Shown: positions 45,441 to 56,500 of the stretch, one piece after another
Layout: every line of letters begins with the position of its first letter
How positions within the stretch are numbered: the first letter of the stretch is position 1
Source of the DNA: Mytilisepta virgata
Taxonomy: Eukaryota; Mollusca; Bivalvia; Mytilida; Mytilidae
Length of the DNA: 64,000 nt
NCBI GenBank assembly: GCA_028015205.1
Contig: CM051516.1
Span: 48,612,230 to 48,676,229 of the forward strand
Reading direction: 5' to 3'
Notes under the pieces: model-generated
The model's database searches: none
Seen by the model: the letters and a program-made list of their open reading frames with translations, nothing else
What the model was told of the DNA's origin: nothing
Program-made: the position numbers and the translations under genes

Positions 45441-46644
45441 AATCCGTATATTTGCTGTTTCTGTAGTCTCACACTTGGTGCAACCAATGTTAATGTACCT
45501 GAGTGTTGATTTCAACCAGAACAATAAAATTTCTACCTTGAAAACTGTAGATCTATAGGAATAATTTATATAACGGCCTCTATGTGGAGAGATGGTTGAA
45601 CAAGGGTAAAATAATTTATGCAATTCTCTCGATCGCCTACTGCTGGTCACGGGGGAATAACAGTTTGACATCGTTACGCAATTTTATTGGTTTGCTACAC
45701 AATTTTATTGCTTTTCTGCTAATAGGGATTTGATAGGACCGATTTTATTTCTCTCCATAAAGTGGTGTGTATCGAGCCGAAGGCTCTTGTTAAAAGTTTT
45801 AAAAAAAGTTTACGCCGCCGCCGCCGGAAAGTAACACCTATATCTCGCCTTCGCGACTTTTCATTTTTTGTAAATAATTGGTTGAATTGCAGTTACATTA
45901 GTTTTTGGAGAGGTACTGCCAGAAAACTCCCCCCTCAACTCCCCAACGTAAACCCCTTTAAAAAAACAATAAAAAAATCATAGTTTCGCGAACGTAAAAA
46001 TGTTCAATTTCATGAAACTGAATAAATCCCAATCCTGGTTTGTTTGTAAGCAGCCATAACGTCACGGATATTATTGTCGTCTAGTATCCAGGCAAAGATA
46101 ATTTAAATGATCATGATCATGGAAAACCATGTACAATGTAATTCATCAGTGTTCATATAATTTAAAGCTTAAAATGAAGGTTTTCTATTGGTTGAGGAGA
46201 GGTGATTAGTTTTTATAAAAACATAATTAAATATTGGCGAACTAGGATTAAAGCTAGTGAACACTCTTAGATTTGTATTTACTGCAGTGTGCCAACTCCG
46301 TACCTAACATCTATACTACCAATTTCTTTGGGCCGTCATCAAGTATCAACTGCAATAGACACAATTCAAATCAGAATTTGACTGATTGAGGATGAATTTG
46401 TTGTCGGAAATTTTCACACGTTTAGCTCGATACGTTTCTTTAAATGTTGGAATTATCAACAAGTTAACACGATTCGGACCACTTATAGGCAGGTCTTCGT
46501 AGCGTAAATGGGATAAATCCATTAATATCGTGGAAAATAATATTATGGAGAACCTAGACCATACCAAGAATGTTGTATGCCATAAGAACCTTATAGATAT
46601 ACAAAAATTAGAACCATTTCAGAAGAAAATCTTCAAGTAATGTT
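45441..46644. other. intergenic, no gene seen
   Basis: Contains a small GC-richer CGCCGCCGCCG stretch at 45812-45823 and a block near 46310-46500 that resembles 4600-4800. No gene recognised. Confidence 0.4.
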
Positions 46645-47720
46645 GAGCTCACCTGGCCCAAAGAGCCATGTGAGCTATTGCCATCACTTGGCATCCTGCG
46701 TCTTCCCTTATCGTCGTCCGTCTTTCCTTCAAAGATCTTCTCCTCTGAAACCAATTGGAACAAAACTTTGCAGCAATGATCCTTAGATGGTACTCTTTCA
46801 GAATTATATCTGATGACTCGCCCGTCATCAAAGATGGCTGCCAGACCGAAAATAGTGTAACATAGGACCCTATGGGAAAATTTACTTAAAGATCTTTGCC
46901 ACTAGGCAAATTAGAACAAAACTAGGCAGCAATGGTCCTTAGATGGTCCTCTTTCAGAATTGTATCCTATGACCCCGATGATGGCCGGAAGAGCCGAACA
47001 TAGTTTAATGCAGGATCCTATGAGAAATTTACTTGAAGATCTTCTTGTCTGAAATTGTCCAATTGGAACAAAACTTGGCAGCAATGATCCTTAGATGGTC
47101 CTCATTCAGAACTATATACTATGACCCAGCCTATCATCAAAGATTGCCGCCAGAGCCGAAGATAGTTTAACATAGGACCCTATAAGAAATTTAGGTGGTC
47201 CTCTTTCAGAATTGTATCGGATGACCTCGCCTGTCATCGAAGATGGTCGCCAGAGCCGAACATAGTTTAATGCAGGATCCTATGGGAAATTGACTTGAAG
47301 ATCATCTTGTCTGAAACCACTTGGCCAATTGGAAGAAAATTTATCAGCAATGGTCCTTAGTTAGTTCTCTTTCTGAATTGTAACAGATGACCCTGCCTGT
47401 CATTCAAGATTGGAACCAAACTTGGCAGCAGTGGTCCTTAGGTGGTCCTCATTCAGAGATGTATCGGATAACCTCGCCCGCTATCAAAGATGGCCAGCAG
47501 AGCTAAACATAATTTAACATAGGACCCTTAAATTTACTTTAAAATCTTTTTGTCTGAAACCATTTGGCCAGCTGGAGCAAACGTTGGTAGCAATGGTCTT
47601 CAGATGGTCCTCTTTTAGAATTGTATCAGATGATCCCGCCCGCCATCCAAGGTGGCTACCGGAACCAAACATATTGTAACATAGGACCTTATGGGATAAT
47701 TCACTGAAATATGTTCTTGT
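46645..47720 (+). repeat. 'AGCTCAC' family tandem-repeat element, copy 3
   Basis: Begins GAGCTCACCTGGCCCAAAGA then CATGTGAGCTATTGCCATCA. About seven ~155-bp units follow (TTGGCAGCAATGGTCCTTAG, GATGGTCCTCTTTCAGAATT, ACATAGGACCCTATGGGA). The right terminus is less clear than in the copies at 21.8 and 53.3 kb. Confidence 0.7.
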
Positions 47721-47914
47721 TTTAATTAAATCAGCAAACAATATGACAAAACCAATGAGCCAAATGGTCAGCAATGTTTATACGAGAAGAAAATTACTCG
47801 TATCATGCCAACAACTTGTTTTAGAATAAATGTATTTATTTCCGATGCAAAGACCCTATATGAGTGAATCAATATTAATTCCAAAAAATGCCATCTTTAA
47901 AGAACAGTATCGTA

Positions 47915-48491
47915 ACTATATCCCTTGTTGATAAGTCTATTTAAACGTTTGATTAGCTTTTCGGGTGAATGAAGACATTTTTGTGCTTTGTATAGAATAT
48001 TACCATAAAAGATGGGGTGTGAAATACCTGAACATATAAGATGTTTGCACGTTGATTTATATTTACGAATGGGGTCCTTGTACCGATGCTAACATTTAGT
48101 AAAAGTTTTGACAAGCTTGTGATATCGAAATCCCTGGCGTAGTAATTTTTCAGTAATACAGAGATTTCTTTCGTTATAATCAAATACATTATTACATACA
48201 TGTACATACACGAGCGAATCGAACCAGTTGAGATATATAAACACCATGCAATGGTGCCAAGGGAACGTCGCCATCTAAAAACGGATAATTAACAATAGGA
48301 AATGAAAAATGATCTCTCTTATTGTAAATTTTAGTATTAAGCTTCCCGTTAAAGATAAAGATATCAAGATCCAGGAAAGGACAGTCTTCATTGTTAGTAC
48401 AAAAAATGTAATTAGCTTTATTTAAAGTAAGTTCAACCAGATAAATCTCTTTAGTGTACATAAACTTACCATTCCCCTCATACCAAGTCAA
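47915..48491 (-). pseudogene. Penelope-like reverse transcriptase fragment, second subfamily
   Basis: Read on the minus strand from 48491: GKFMYTKEIYLVELTLNKAN, CPFLDLDIFIFNGKLNTKIY, SFPIVNYPFLDGDVPLAPLH, GVYISQLVRFARVC. After an early frame break the text continues as ERNLCITEKLLRQGFRYHKL and PIRKYKSTC. It aligns with the thumb part of the copy at 19568-20197 but differs clearly, so it is another subfamily. It is truncated at both ends and frameshifted. Confidence 0.7.
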
Positions 48492-48534
48492 TAAGTATAC
48501 AATATATTCCAGTACTAGTATTGAAATCTCGGGT

Positions 48535-48908
48535 GGGGGGGGGGGTCACTCAATATGTTTTTTGGTAGGGGTGAGCAGCTGGCACACCAGGACCCCCACC
48601 CTTATCATATATTAAAAATCTCTTGGATCAAAACGATTAATAAACAGAAATTCTTTATTTTCAAGAAAAACAATGTTTGATTTATACTTCAATGATTGAT
48701 TATACACATAAACTGTCAGACTGAATGATATTTTATTTAGATGCAACATATTGACCTTATCACATAATCCCATCAGTAATTCCTATCCTTATCGCATATT
48801 TTCATCTCAATAGCACACCCTTATCATATATTACGAAGCATGAAAAAGGTACCTATTCCAGCGGCTCATCCCTACCTCATCATATATTGGAAGTGACCCC
48901 CCCCCCCC
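48535..48908. mobile_element. foldback/MITE-like element with poly-G and poly-C arms, second example
   Basis: Left arm 48535-48582 (G run, then TCACTCAATATG and GGTAGGGGTGAGCAGCTGG) pairs with right arm 48858-48908 (CCAGCGGCTCATCCCTACC, then ATATTGGAAGTGA and a C run). The interior carries repeated CCCTTATCATATATT motifs. No coding capacity. Confidence 0.7.
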
Positions 48909-49420
48909 TCCAATAGATTGAAATAAGATAACAACTGACTCTGATCGAGCTGGTGATATGTACCCCGGGTACGTACCTCATTATCAAAGTGTCCTCAAAA
49001 CATGCACGACTTTCTCATTTTTTTATCTTGTTTTTGCTTTTTTGTGGGTGTGTAGGTTTTTTGTACTTTTTGTGTGTAATACTTTATTATCTGCGAGGAT
49101 ATAGGAAGAAGTGGATATCATGTGTATAATGTGTGTGGAGACAACCACCTGTTTCCGCATTTAAAGGTTTAATATACTACTTTCTTTTGTTATTTTCGAC
49201 GCTAATATTATATTATGGGTAAATTTCTAACAATTTCCTCTTGATTTACCTGTACAGGTAAAAAATTATTTATTAATGTTAATGGTTTGAAAACAGCTAG
49301 ACTCGTTAATTGTTTTTTTATGTTTAATGTTAAATAATATTTATTATTATTATTATAACTTATAGAAACTACAAACTAAGAGTAATTTTAGCAGTTTGAA
49401 GCCCTTAGATTACCCCAATT
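48909..49420. other. intergenic, upstream of the GPR158-like gene
   Basis: AT-rich with an ATT-repeat near 49330-49355. Nothing coding. Confidence 0.45.
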
Positions 49421-49439
49421 TTACCTGACTAATACCTGA

Positions 49440-49604
49440 CTCATGCGCAGTACAGGAAAGCGTCTCTCACCTTTGTCAAACGGTGAGGTAATTAGGTCGC
49501 CATTTTGAAATATAGGAAGTGGACAGCTTACAGAGAAGTGAAATTAAATTGTAGTTTTCATGATGAACTCCTAATTTTTTTTATCGATACGATAAGCAAA
49601 GAAA
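49440..49604 (+). promoter_or_regulatory. candidate core promoter / 5' UTR
   Basis: Just upstream of the start codon are an NRF-1-like half site (CTCATGCGCAGT, about 49441) and a YY1-like GCCATTTTG (49499-49507), typical of TATA-less animal promoters. No TATA box at a convincing distance. The transcription start is not known. Confidence 0.3.
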
Positions 49605-50557
49605 ATGTTTCACTGGAAAGGTGCGCTAACATGCGCCCTGTTTGGGTTATTTGTTGCGTGGACATCAGGTAAACCGGGTACTGAAAAAGGGGTCTACCGA
49701 TGGATGGAGAGGGACAATTTTGATGAAATAATTGATAGATTATCAGCTGTAACAGCAGAGAATTGTCATGCATTTCCTAAAGCACAGCTGACTCTCCCAA
49801 AAGAATCAGTGACACAGCTTCCAATATACAACAAATTGCTGAGTTCTGTGATACACCAGAATCGTTCTACATTGTTACATTTGCATAATATGGCGCTAAA
49901 TAGAGCGTTTTTCTACAGTTTTATATATCAAGCTCAAAATATGACAGTGGACTTCTACAACCAGCCAGGTTTTATGTATTTATATATGTCTAATGCCGCA
50001 GATGTAACTGCTGGTGCAGGTTTTGTAAACGGTTCTGGTATTTTCTTCGATAACGACTGTTACTACCCAAATTGGTGGACTAAAATAGTTGACTTTAATA
50101 CAACCTTACCATTGTATGGTCCAAGAGCTTGGCGTGTCGATGATTATGATGAGGCAACAAATTGGTTGCGCGAGCCAACAAATAACACGGTAGACATACA
50201 CGATTACGCAGCAGGAAGATCGAGCAATTACACATTACAAGAACATAAATCCTCTCCCTGGTATTCAAACTGGTTGCCTGATACCGGTGGAGAAACTGAT
50301 TCTGTCGACAAATTTACATATGCACCAAAAATACGTCGTTCAAATGTTACTGGAAAATTCATTGAAGAGGAATTTAGTAGTATACCATTTTTTGGACCCC
50401 CTCAGCCTGGACAAACGGGAACAGTTCGACTTCCTGTTTTATGGACACAACCATATTTTGATTGTGGACGGTCAAATAGATGGATAGTGAGTGCCAGTGC
50501 ACCAATAGCAGAATATATGCCTAGATATTCCAACTGGACACATTTAAGAAGACCAAG
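49605..50557 (+). CDS. exon 1: signal peptide and Cache-like domain 1
   Basis: Starts at ATG 49605 with hydrophobic [16 protein letters not shown]. It includes [30 protein letters not shown], and ends in [20 protein letters not shown]. The frame runs on 24 bases into the intron to a stop, but the AAG|GTATGC donor at 50557/50558 and homology of module 2 place the exon end there (phase 2). Sequons: NRS, NMT, NGS, NTT, NNT, NYT, NVT, NWT. Confidence 0.9.
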
Positions 50558-53500
50558 GTATGCTTGTTGTTGTGGAGGCTAAAGAGGACAAATATACCCA
50601 AGGAGCAAATAAAAAAAAATTATGCTCTTGATACACCTTGATCTTTTCTTAGAACATATTTTGACACATGCATCTAACAAATATGTTTATTAAACACTAT
50701 TGGTAAAAATGAAAATGTTAAGGCCTCAAGATTTATACTGTATGTAGACTATTATGTGTATCAGAAATATTCAAAGGGTAAATAAACAGGGCACCGTGGT
50801 TTAGTGGTTAGCGCATCGGACTTCAAAGCTAGAGGTCCCTGGTTTGATTCCCGTTCGGGATGAAGATTTCAGGGGTCAAATTTGTGACTCCCTATCAACA
50901 CCATTTGCGAGGATGGTCTCGATAAGCGATGCTTAAGTCCGTTGGATGGGGAAGAAAAATGGCTGTCCTGTGCAGGGATGATTCTACATGTTTTAAAATG
51001 GGTCCCCAAACTATCAAATTGGGAATTTTCCAGAAAATTGGGAAAATTGTGAACCGACAACAGCAAGATGATAAACAACAATCATAGCACTATTAGATTT
51101 GAATGATCTTTTGAAAAATGTTCCTCTTTTTGTATTCCTGTTAAAATGTAGTTTTGTCAGCTAACTATGAACATTTTCAAAATATTTAGGATAAAAAATT
51201 ATTTACACTGCTATAGGCTGTCATAATTGTGAATGTCAGCTAACTCTACTATGAAATTAATAATAAGAACGGGAAATTCTGCAGAACACTGTCAGTTCGC
51301 ATTAATGCACGATCCATTTACGCTTCTACATGTACAATACATAGACAAGAAGTATTTACAAGTTAAAATTTTCCTGTTGGGATTCAATAAAGTCCTTACC
51401 ATTTGTTTACTGTTCAAAATCTGCGTTAATAATTTCAGCTAAAACAGATTAAACTCATTAAACGGCAGTGTATCAAAGTGAAACCTCATAACACGGTTAA
51501 AGCACTCAAGTGATCAATAATTTGCGCTTCTAATTACAAGTCATTTTCGGACCGGTAAGAATTTCCGGAAATACCGATAATTTTTTTAGGGGAATTATAA
51601 TTTTGCCACTGTTTTTTTAGGGCGGAATCATCCCTGCTGTGTTAACTTAGAGCAACACCCTTAGCATGCTAAAGACTCCTCTGTAGATGTTGAAAAAGAG
51701 TAGGCTAAAACGCCACTACAGGGTCCGCTCTCGCACCCGCCAGGTGGAGAGGGATTATTATAAGTTGGCATAACTTCTTTCCCAATCCACTATAAATATA
51801 TAAGTTTGAGCTAAATAAACAGTTACTCAGGTGTCTTTTTTTAACATTCATTGTCTCAGTATTTTTAATTTAATAGTCATTTAAGAATGGGTAGCAAGTA
51901 AGGACGACAATTTTGACCTTACAGGCACAGTTAGCACCATTGAGAGTAATATTTTCACAAATTATATTTACATGTACTATTTTATTTAGATTTACAGCAG
52001 TTGTCACACAAGATATTGAATTTGAGAGAATTGATATCAACCCTTGTCCGGTCAGTGAAGGAAATAAAGATCCTAATATGTTTGCTGGAACTGCCAGATG
52101 TAAAAAGACAACCATTGTAAGACATTTGTTATAAAAATACATCTGGAGATTAGTGTTTCTTTTGGTTAAACAAAAAATGAGTGGTTTGGGTTACCTACCC
52201 TATCTTTTGACATTTTTAGCTCAGCTGGCCAAGGGCCATGTGAGCTTTTGTCATCACTTGGCATCCGTCGTCTGTTAAGTTTTCACATTTAAATCTTCTC
52301 CTCTGAAACCATTGGGCCAAATAAAATTAAATGTGGCAGAAAGCATCTATATAAGGTCCTTCATAAAGATTGCTCATTTCATCCGAATCGGACAACAAAC
52401 ATGGCCTCCATGGGCAATTGTTGTTTCTGATTGGCTGAGTTTTCAAAAATCTTGTCTGACAGGAAGCATATGTGGGAGGTCTTTTATAAAGTTTCCTCAT
52501 TTTGTCCCGATTGGAATACAAATATGGCCGCCATGAGCAGTTCTTGTTTCTGATTGGCTGATATAAAAAAAATCTCCTCCTCTGAAGTCACTTGGCCAAA
52601 TAGAACAAAACTTAACAGGAACCATCTATTTGGGAGGTTCTATACCACATTTCCTCATTTCATCCTGATCAGGCAACAAACATGGCCGTCATAGGCAGTT
52701 CTTGTATTTCATCAGTTGATTATCTTCTTCTTTGAAACAACTTGGCCAAAGGGAACGAGACTTGACAGGAAGCATCTGTTGGAGGTATTTGACAAAGTTT
52801 GCTCATTTTGTTCAGATAAGGCGACAAACATGGCGCCATGGGCAATTCTTGTTTCTGATTGTTTGATTTAAAAAAAAAATTTCTCTAAAACTGCCTGGCC
52901 AAATAGAGACAAACTTGACGGAAAGTGTCTATGACATATAACAAAACCTACAGAACTGCAGAGTTGCTTGAAACCAAATATGGTCTGAATGTTCCTCTTA
53001 AGGTGCTCACCAAATGTTGTTACTCTGGTGCTGATCCCTAATTCAAAATGGCCTTCAGCAGAGGAGTTAGGTTAACATAAGACAAGACCCTATGGGAAAT
53101 ACATGCAAAAATCCTCTGGAGAACCTGAGAACTGCCAAATTTTAGAATATGCTGACCTGTAAGTAGAAGGACCTTGATGAAGAAAAATTTGGTTCCCACA
53201 AGGCTTACCACACCTCATAATGATCTTTGAGGTACATCAATAAAAATGGCTTTTATGCCAGGCGAGCGATACAGGCTCAGCCCTCTGAGCCTCATGTTAA
53301 ATAAACACTGTTTGGATTAGAATTGTCTCTCTCCCATTAAGTTTAGAATTGTCTCTCTCCCATTGACCCTGTGAAAAAAATAAATTGAAATAGAAAAAAA
53401 TCCCTACATACCCTATTTTTACCTGCCTAGTCAATGGCAAAAGCAGATCTAGTAACCGCTTGACTCTGTTTGTCCGTCCTACAGAAAGACCATGGGTAGG

Positions 53501-56500
53501 AAACTTGTTTTCTTGGCTTCTACAGAAGGGAATGATTTTATATTTTGTCTGCAGCTTCATGAATATTGTGTTGTAGTGTATAAGCAATTTTTGGATCTAT
53601 GGTGCAACCACATCCTGTTTGCCGATCAATGAATTGCATACTGCAATGCAGGTTGAGACCCGGTTTGGTCATGTTTATTTTGATGTAACTGTAATCACAC
53701 TTATTGTTTACTTAGCCTTATAACCTTATAAAAAAATGTAAGTGTATAGTGTTTGGTAAATTACATGTACACAAGTATTACATTCATGAATGAGGGTGAT
53801 AGGGAGACGTGACATTTCTCTGAAGCTGACAAAGAGAAATGGAGAGAGAACAGGGAGAAGTTAAGACTGTCTTTGCAAAGCACCATGATCATGGTTTTTA
53901 AAGCTTGTATAATTCTCATGTTTGTAATGTTTTTTAAGAAATATGTATTCACTAGCCAATTCTGCATATATAATACAACTAGGTAAAGTCAAACTAAACT
54001 TGCCTGCCTTCAGAGTCATGCTCCACAAACCTTTCTCCTAAAATGTGAACAACAGTCAACATAGAGACTTCTTTACTTCATAAACCTTATCATTGCCTTT
54101 CCTGTTATCAATTTTGTTTATGGGTCTAGACTTCGGTATTGTTTGTTACACATGTAGCATGCCCGAAAATTGATTAATCGTTTAGTAGACCATGCAAAAC
54201 ATCATTGGCTGTTAATTTTATGAAAAAAGGCAGAAATTTTGAATATGCTTATCAATTCTTAATTCATTTTCTAGATTAAAATTTTAAATAATTTATATTC
54301 ATGTATTACAGTGTGAGACACTTGGATTTGAAGGCTGGGGATTCAGACGAGGAGGCTATCAGTGCTTATGTAAACCAGGCTACTATTATCCCTGGTATCA
54401 TGATGGTCCGTTCCTTGGTGAAGAAATCGAACAGGCTACACAAGAAGAATATGAGAATGGTTTTGACTGTCTTCCAATTTATGGTAATGTTGAAGTTGTA
54501 TGATTTATGTATAAGTTCTGTAAAAAGTCTTATTTTTTGGAAAGCAATTGCTAGTCTTTAGAAAAGATCAGCGAAAAAGTTAAAATGGTTTACAATTTAC
54601 CTGTAAAATCACTGTACCAGTGGGTACTGACTTGCAATAGTATGATCCCTTTTCAAAGGTTATTACAAAATTAAAAACATGAAAACACATTGTACAAGAA
54701 GGTTTAAATTTTTGTTGTATTAAAATTTGAAATAAATGCTAAATTTTACGCATTTACAAAACTGCAGAAAGAATGGATTTTTGTCGAGCCTTCGAATTTT
54801 GTTGCTGAAGCTAGACGTAGCGATCCTACATTCCATCATCGGCGGTGTCAACATTTACATTCACCCTGTGGTTAAAGTTTTTTAAACATTAATAACTTTC
54901 TTAAACCCTCCTGGATTTTTTCAAAACTTGGACAAATCTTGTTCATGATCCAAAGATATTATCCAGAGGAAAATTTTGTAATAGTTTTTCCCATTTTTCC
55001 GTATTTTACCCATAAATGGAATTAGTTTTTCTCACAGTTAAACATTACATATGGTCTGCAGTTAAAGTTTTTAAACATTAATTATTTTCTTATACCATCC
55101 TGGTTTTTTCCAAACTTTGACAGAAGCTTCTTCATGATCATGTGGAGAAAAATTATGTACATTCAACTATTACTCTGAAAATGTGTATACACAACACCAA
55201 AACAGGCGAGACACTGATAGAATATATAAGTGGGCTGACAACATATCTTGATCACAGTTTATTAACTGCTTCTGGAATATTACCGCATGACCTTCCATAA
55301 AATTTTGGAAGATTTTTCATTTCTTGTTTTTTTGTGTTTGACTCTGTGTATGACAAAGAAATCATGCACATGTATATCACTTTTCATACCAGCCCTCAAG
55401 CCCGTTGTCTCTGATTGATATATAGCTGAAGAAAGGGTGTATTATGAAAATGACTTGCCATAATCTACATTTATTAACCAAATAGGTCTGTAAAGGAAAG
55501 CATTTTTCATCAGCAAGAGAGGTTTTTATAATGATCAGATATAACAGGGTTAAAATGTAACCTAAGGATTTGTTTCCTAAATTGGTCAATATTCCTTTTC
55601 AGAGATTTCAAATAAGGCCTTTAGGACTTTCAAAAGTTTTTAATGTATCTGTATAAAATTCTGAAAATAGACAGCTACGTTCCTTATGTCTTCTAAAAGC
55701 AAGTTTTTGAGAAAGCACTGGGATAAGTGGAAGGTGGAAATCTCTCGCGTATCCTCCATTTTTGAAAGAAGTAGTAATTATTCAGTTTCATTTGACTAAT
55801 TAAAACATTTTACTGCTTAAATTTGATGTTGGTTTCATAATTGCAGTATTATCAGCTAGTTTTACAACATCAGTCTGGTTAATAATTTGTTGGGTGAGGA
55901 TGGCTTTGATTAATTTCTTTTTTTGAAGTATTTATGAACATTGATCAATGAAATTAATGAGTTCAATATTTCTTTTGTTTCAGAATTACAAGTGCCACCA
56001 CAGAAAAATCCATCATTTGTGGAGAGGAAGAAAAGATCTGTTATCTCATCTTTGAAGGATCAGTTTTTACATGAAGTTATGCCATCAACCCAAAGTGCTA
56101 GAGTGAAGTTAGTAGCTAAGAGATCAACAGACATTAAGACAAGGTTGAGAAAGAGGCGTTTTGTTCCTAGATACAAAGGTGAGGAGCCACACATGAGACA
56201 TAAACGTGACTTGTTTGATACAGATAGATATGCTCGTTTAAACAAAATTATGGATAGGAAAGATACTACAACAGCTTCAAATTGTCACACCAAACATTCC
56301 TATGAGAGATTTCTTCCTGGAGATGCTGCCTTTGGTGTTGAATCTCAGTTTGAAGCTGAAGGTCGAACAGCACTGCGTTTGGCACATTTCCTTAGTGATT
56401 TTCTTCAGAATGTTGATGAATATGAACAGTTTGGTAGTATGGATGGAGATAGACGTTTGAATGAAACCCATGTTTTTGGAGAGGTCATTGCCAATGTTAT

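Noticed and set aside
50789..50862. Functional tRNA gene
   Set aside because: A- and B-boxes are present, but the acceptor stem does not pair and a SINE body follows.
53330..53365. Duplicated AGAATTGTCTCTCTCCCATT
   Set aside because: A two-copy 29-bp local duplication, too small to interpret.
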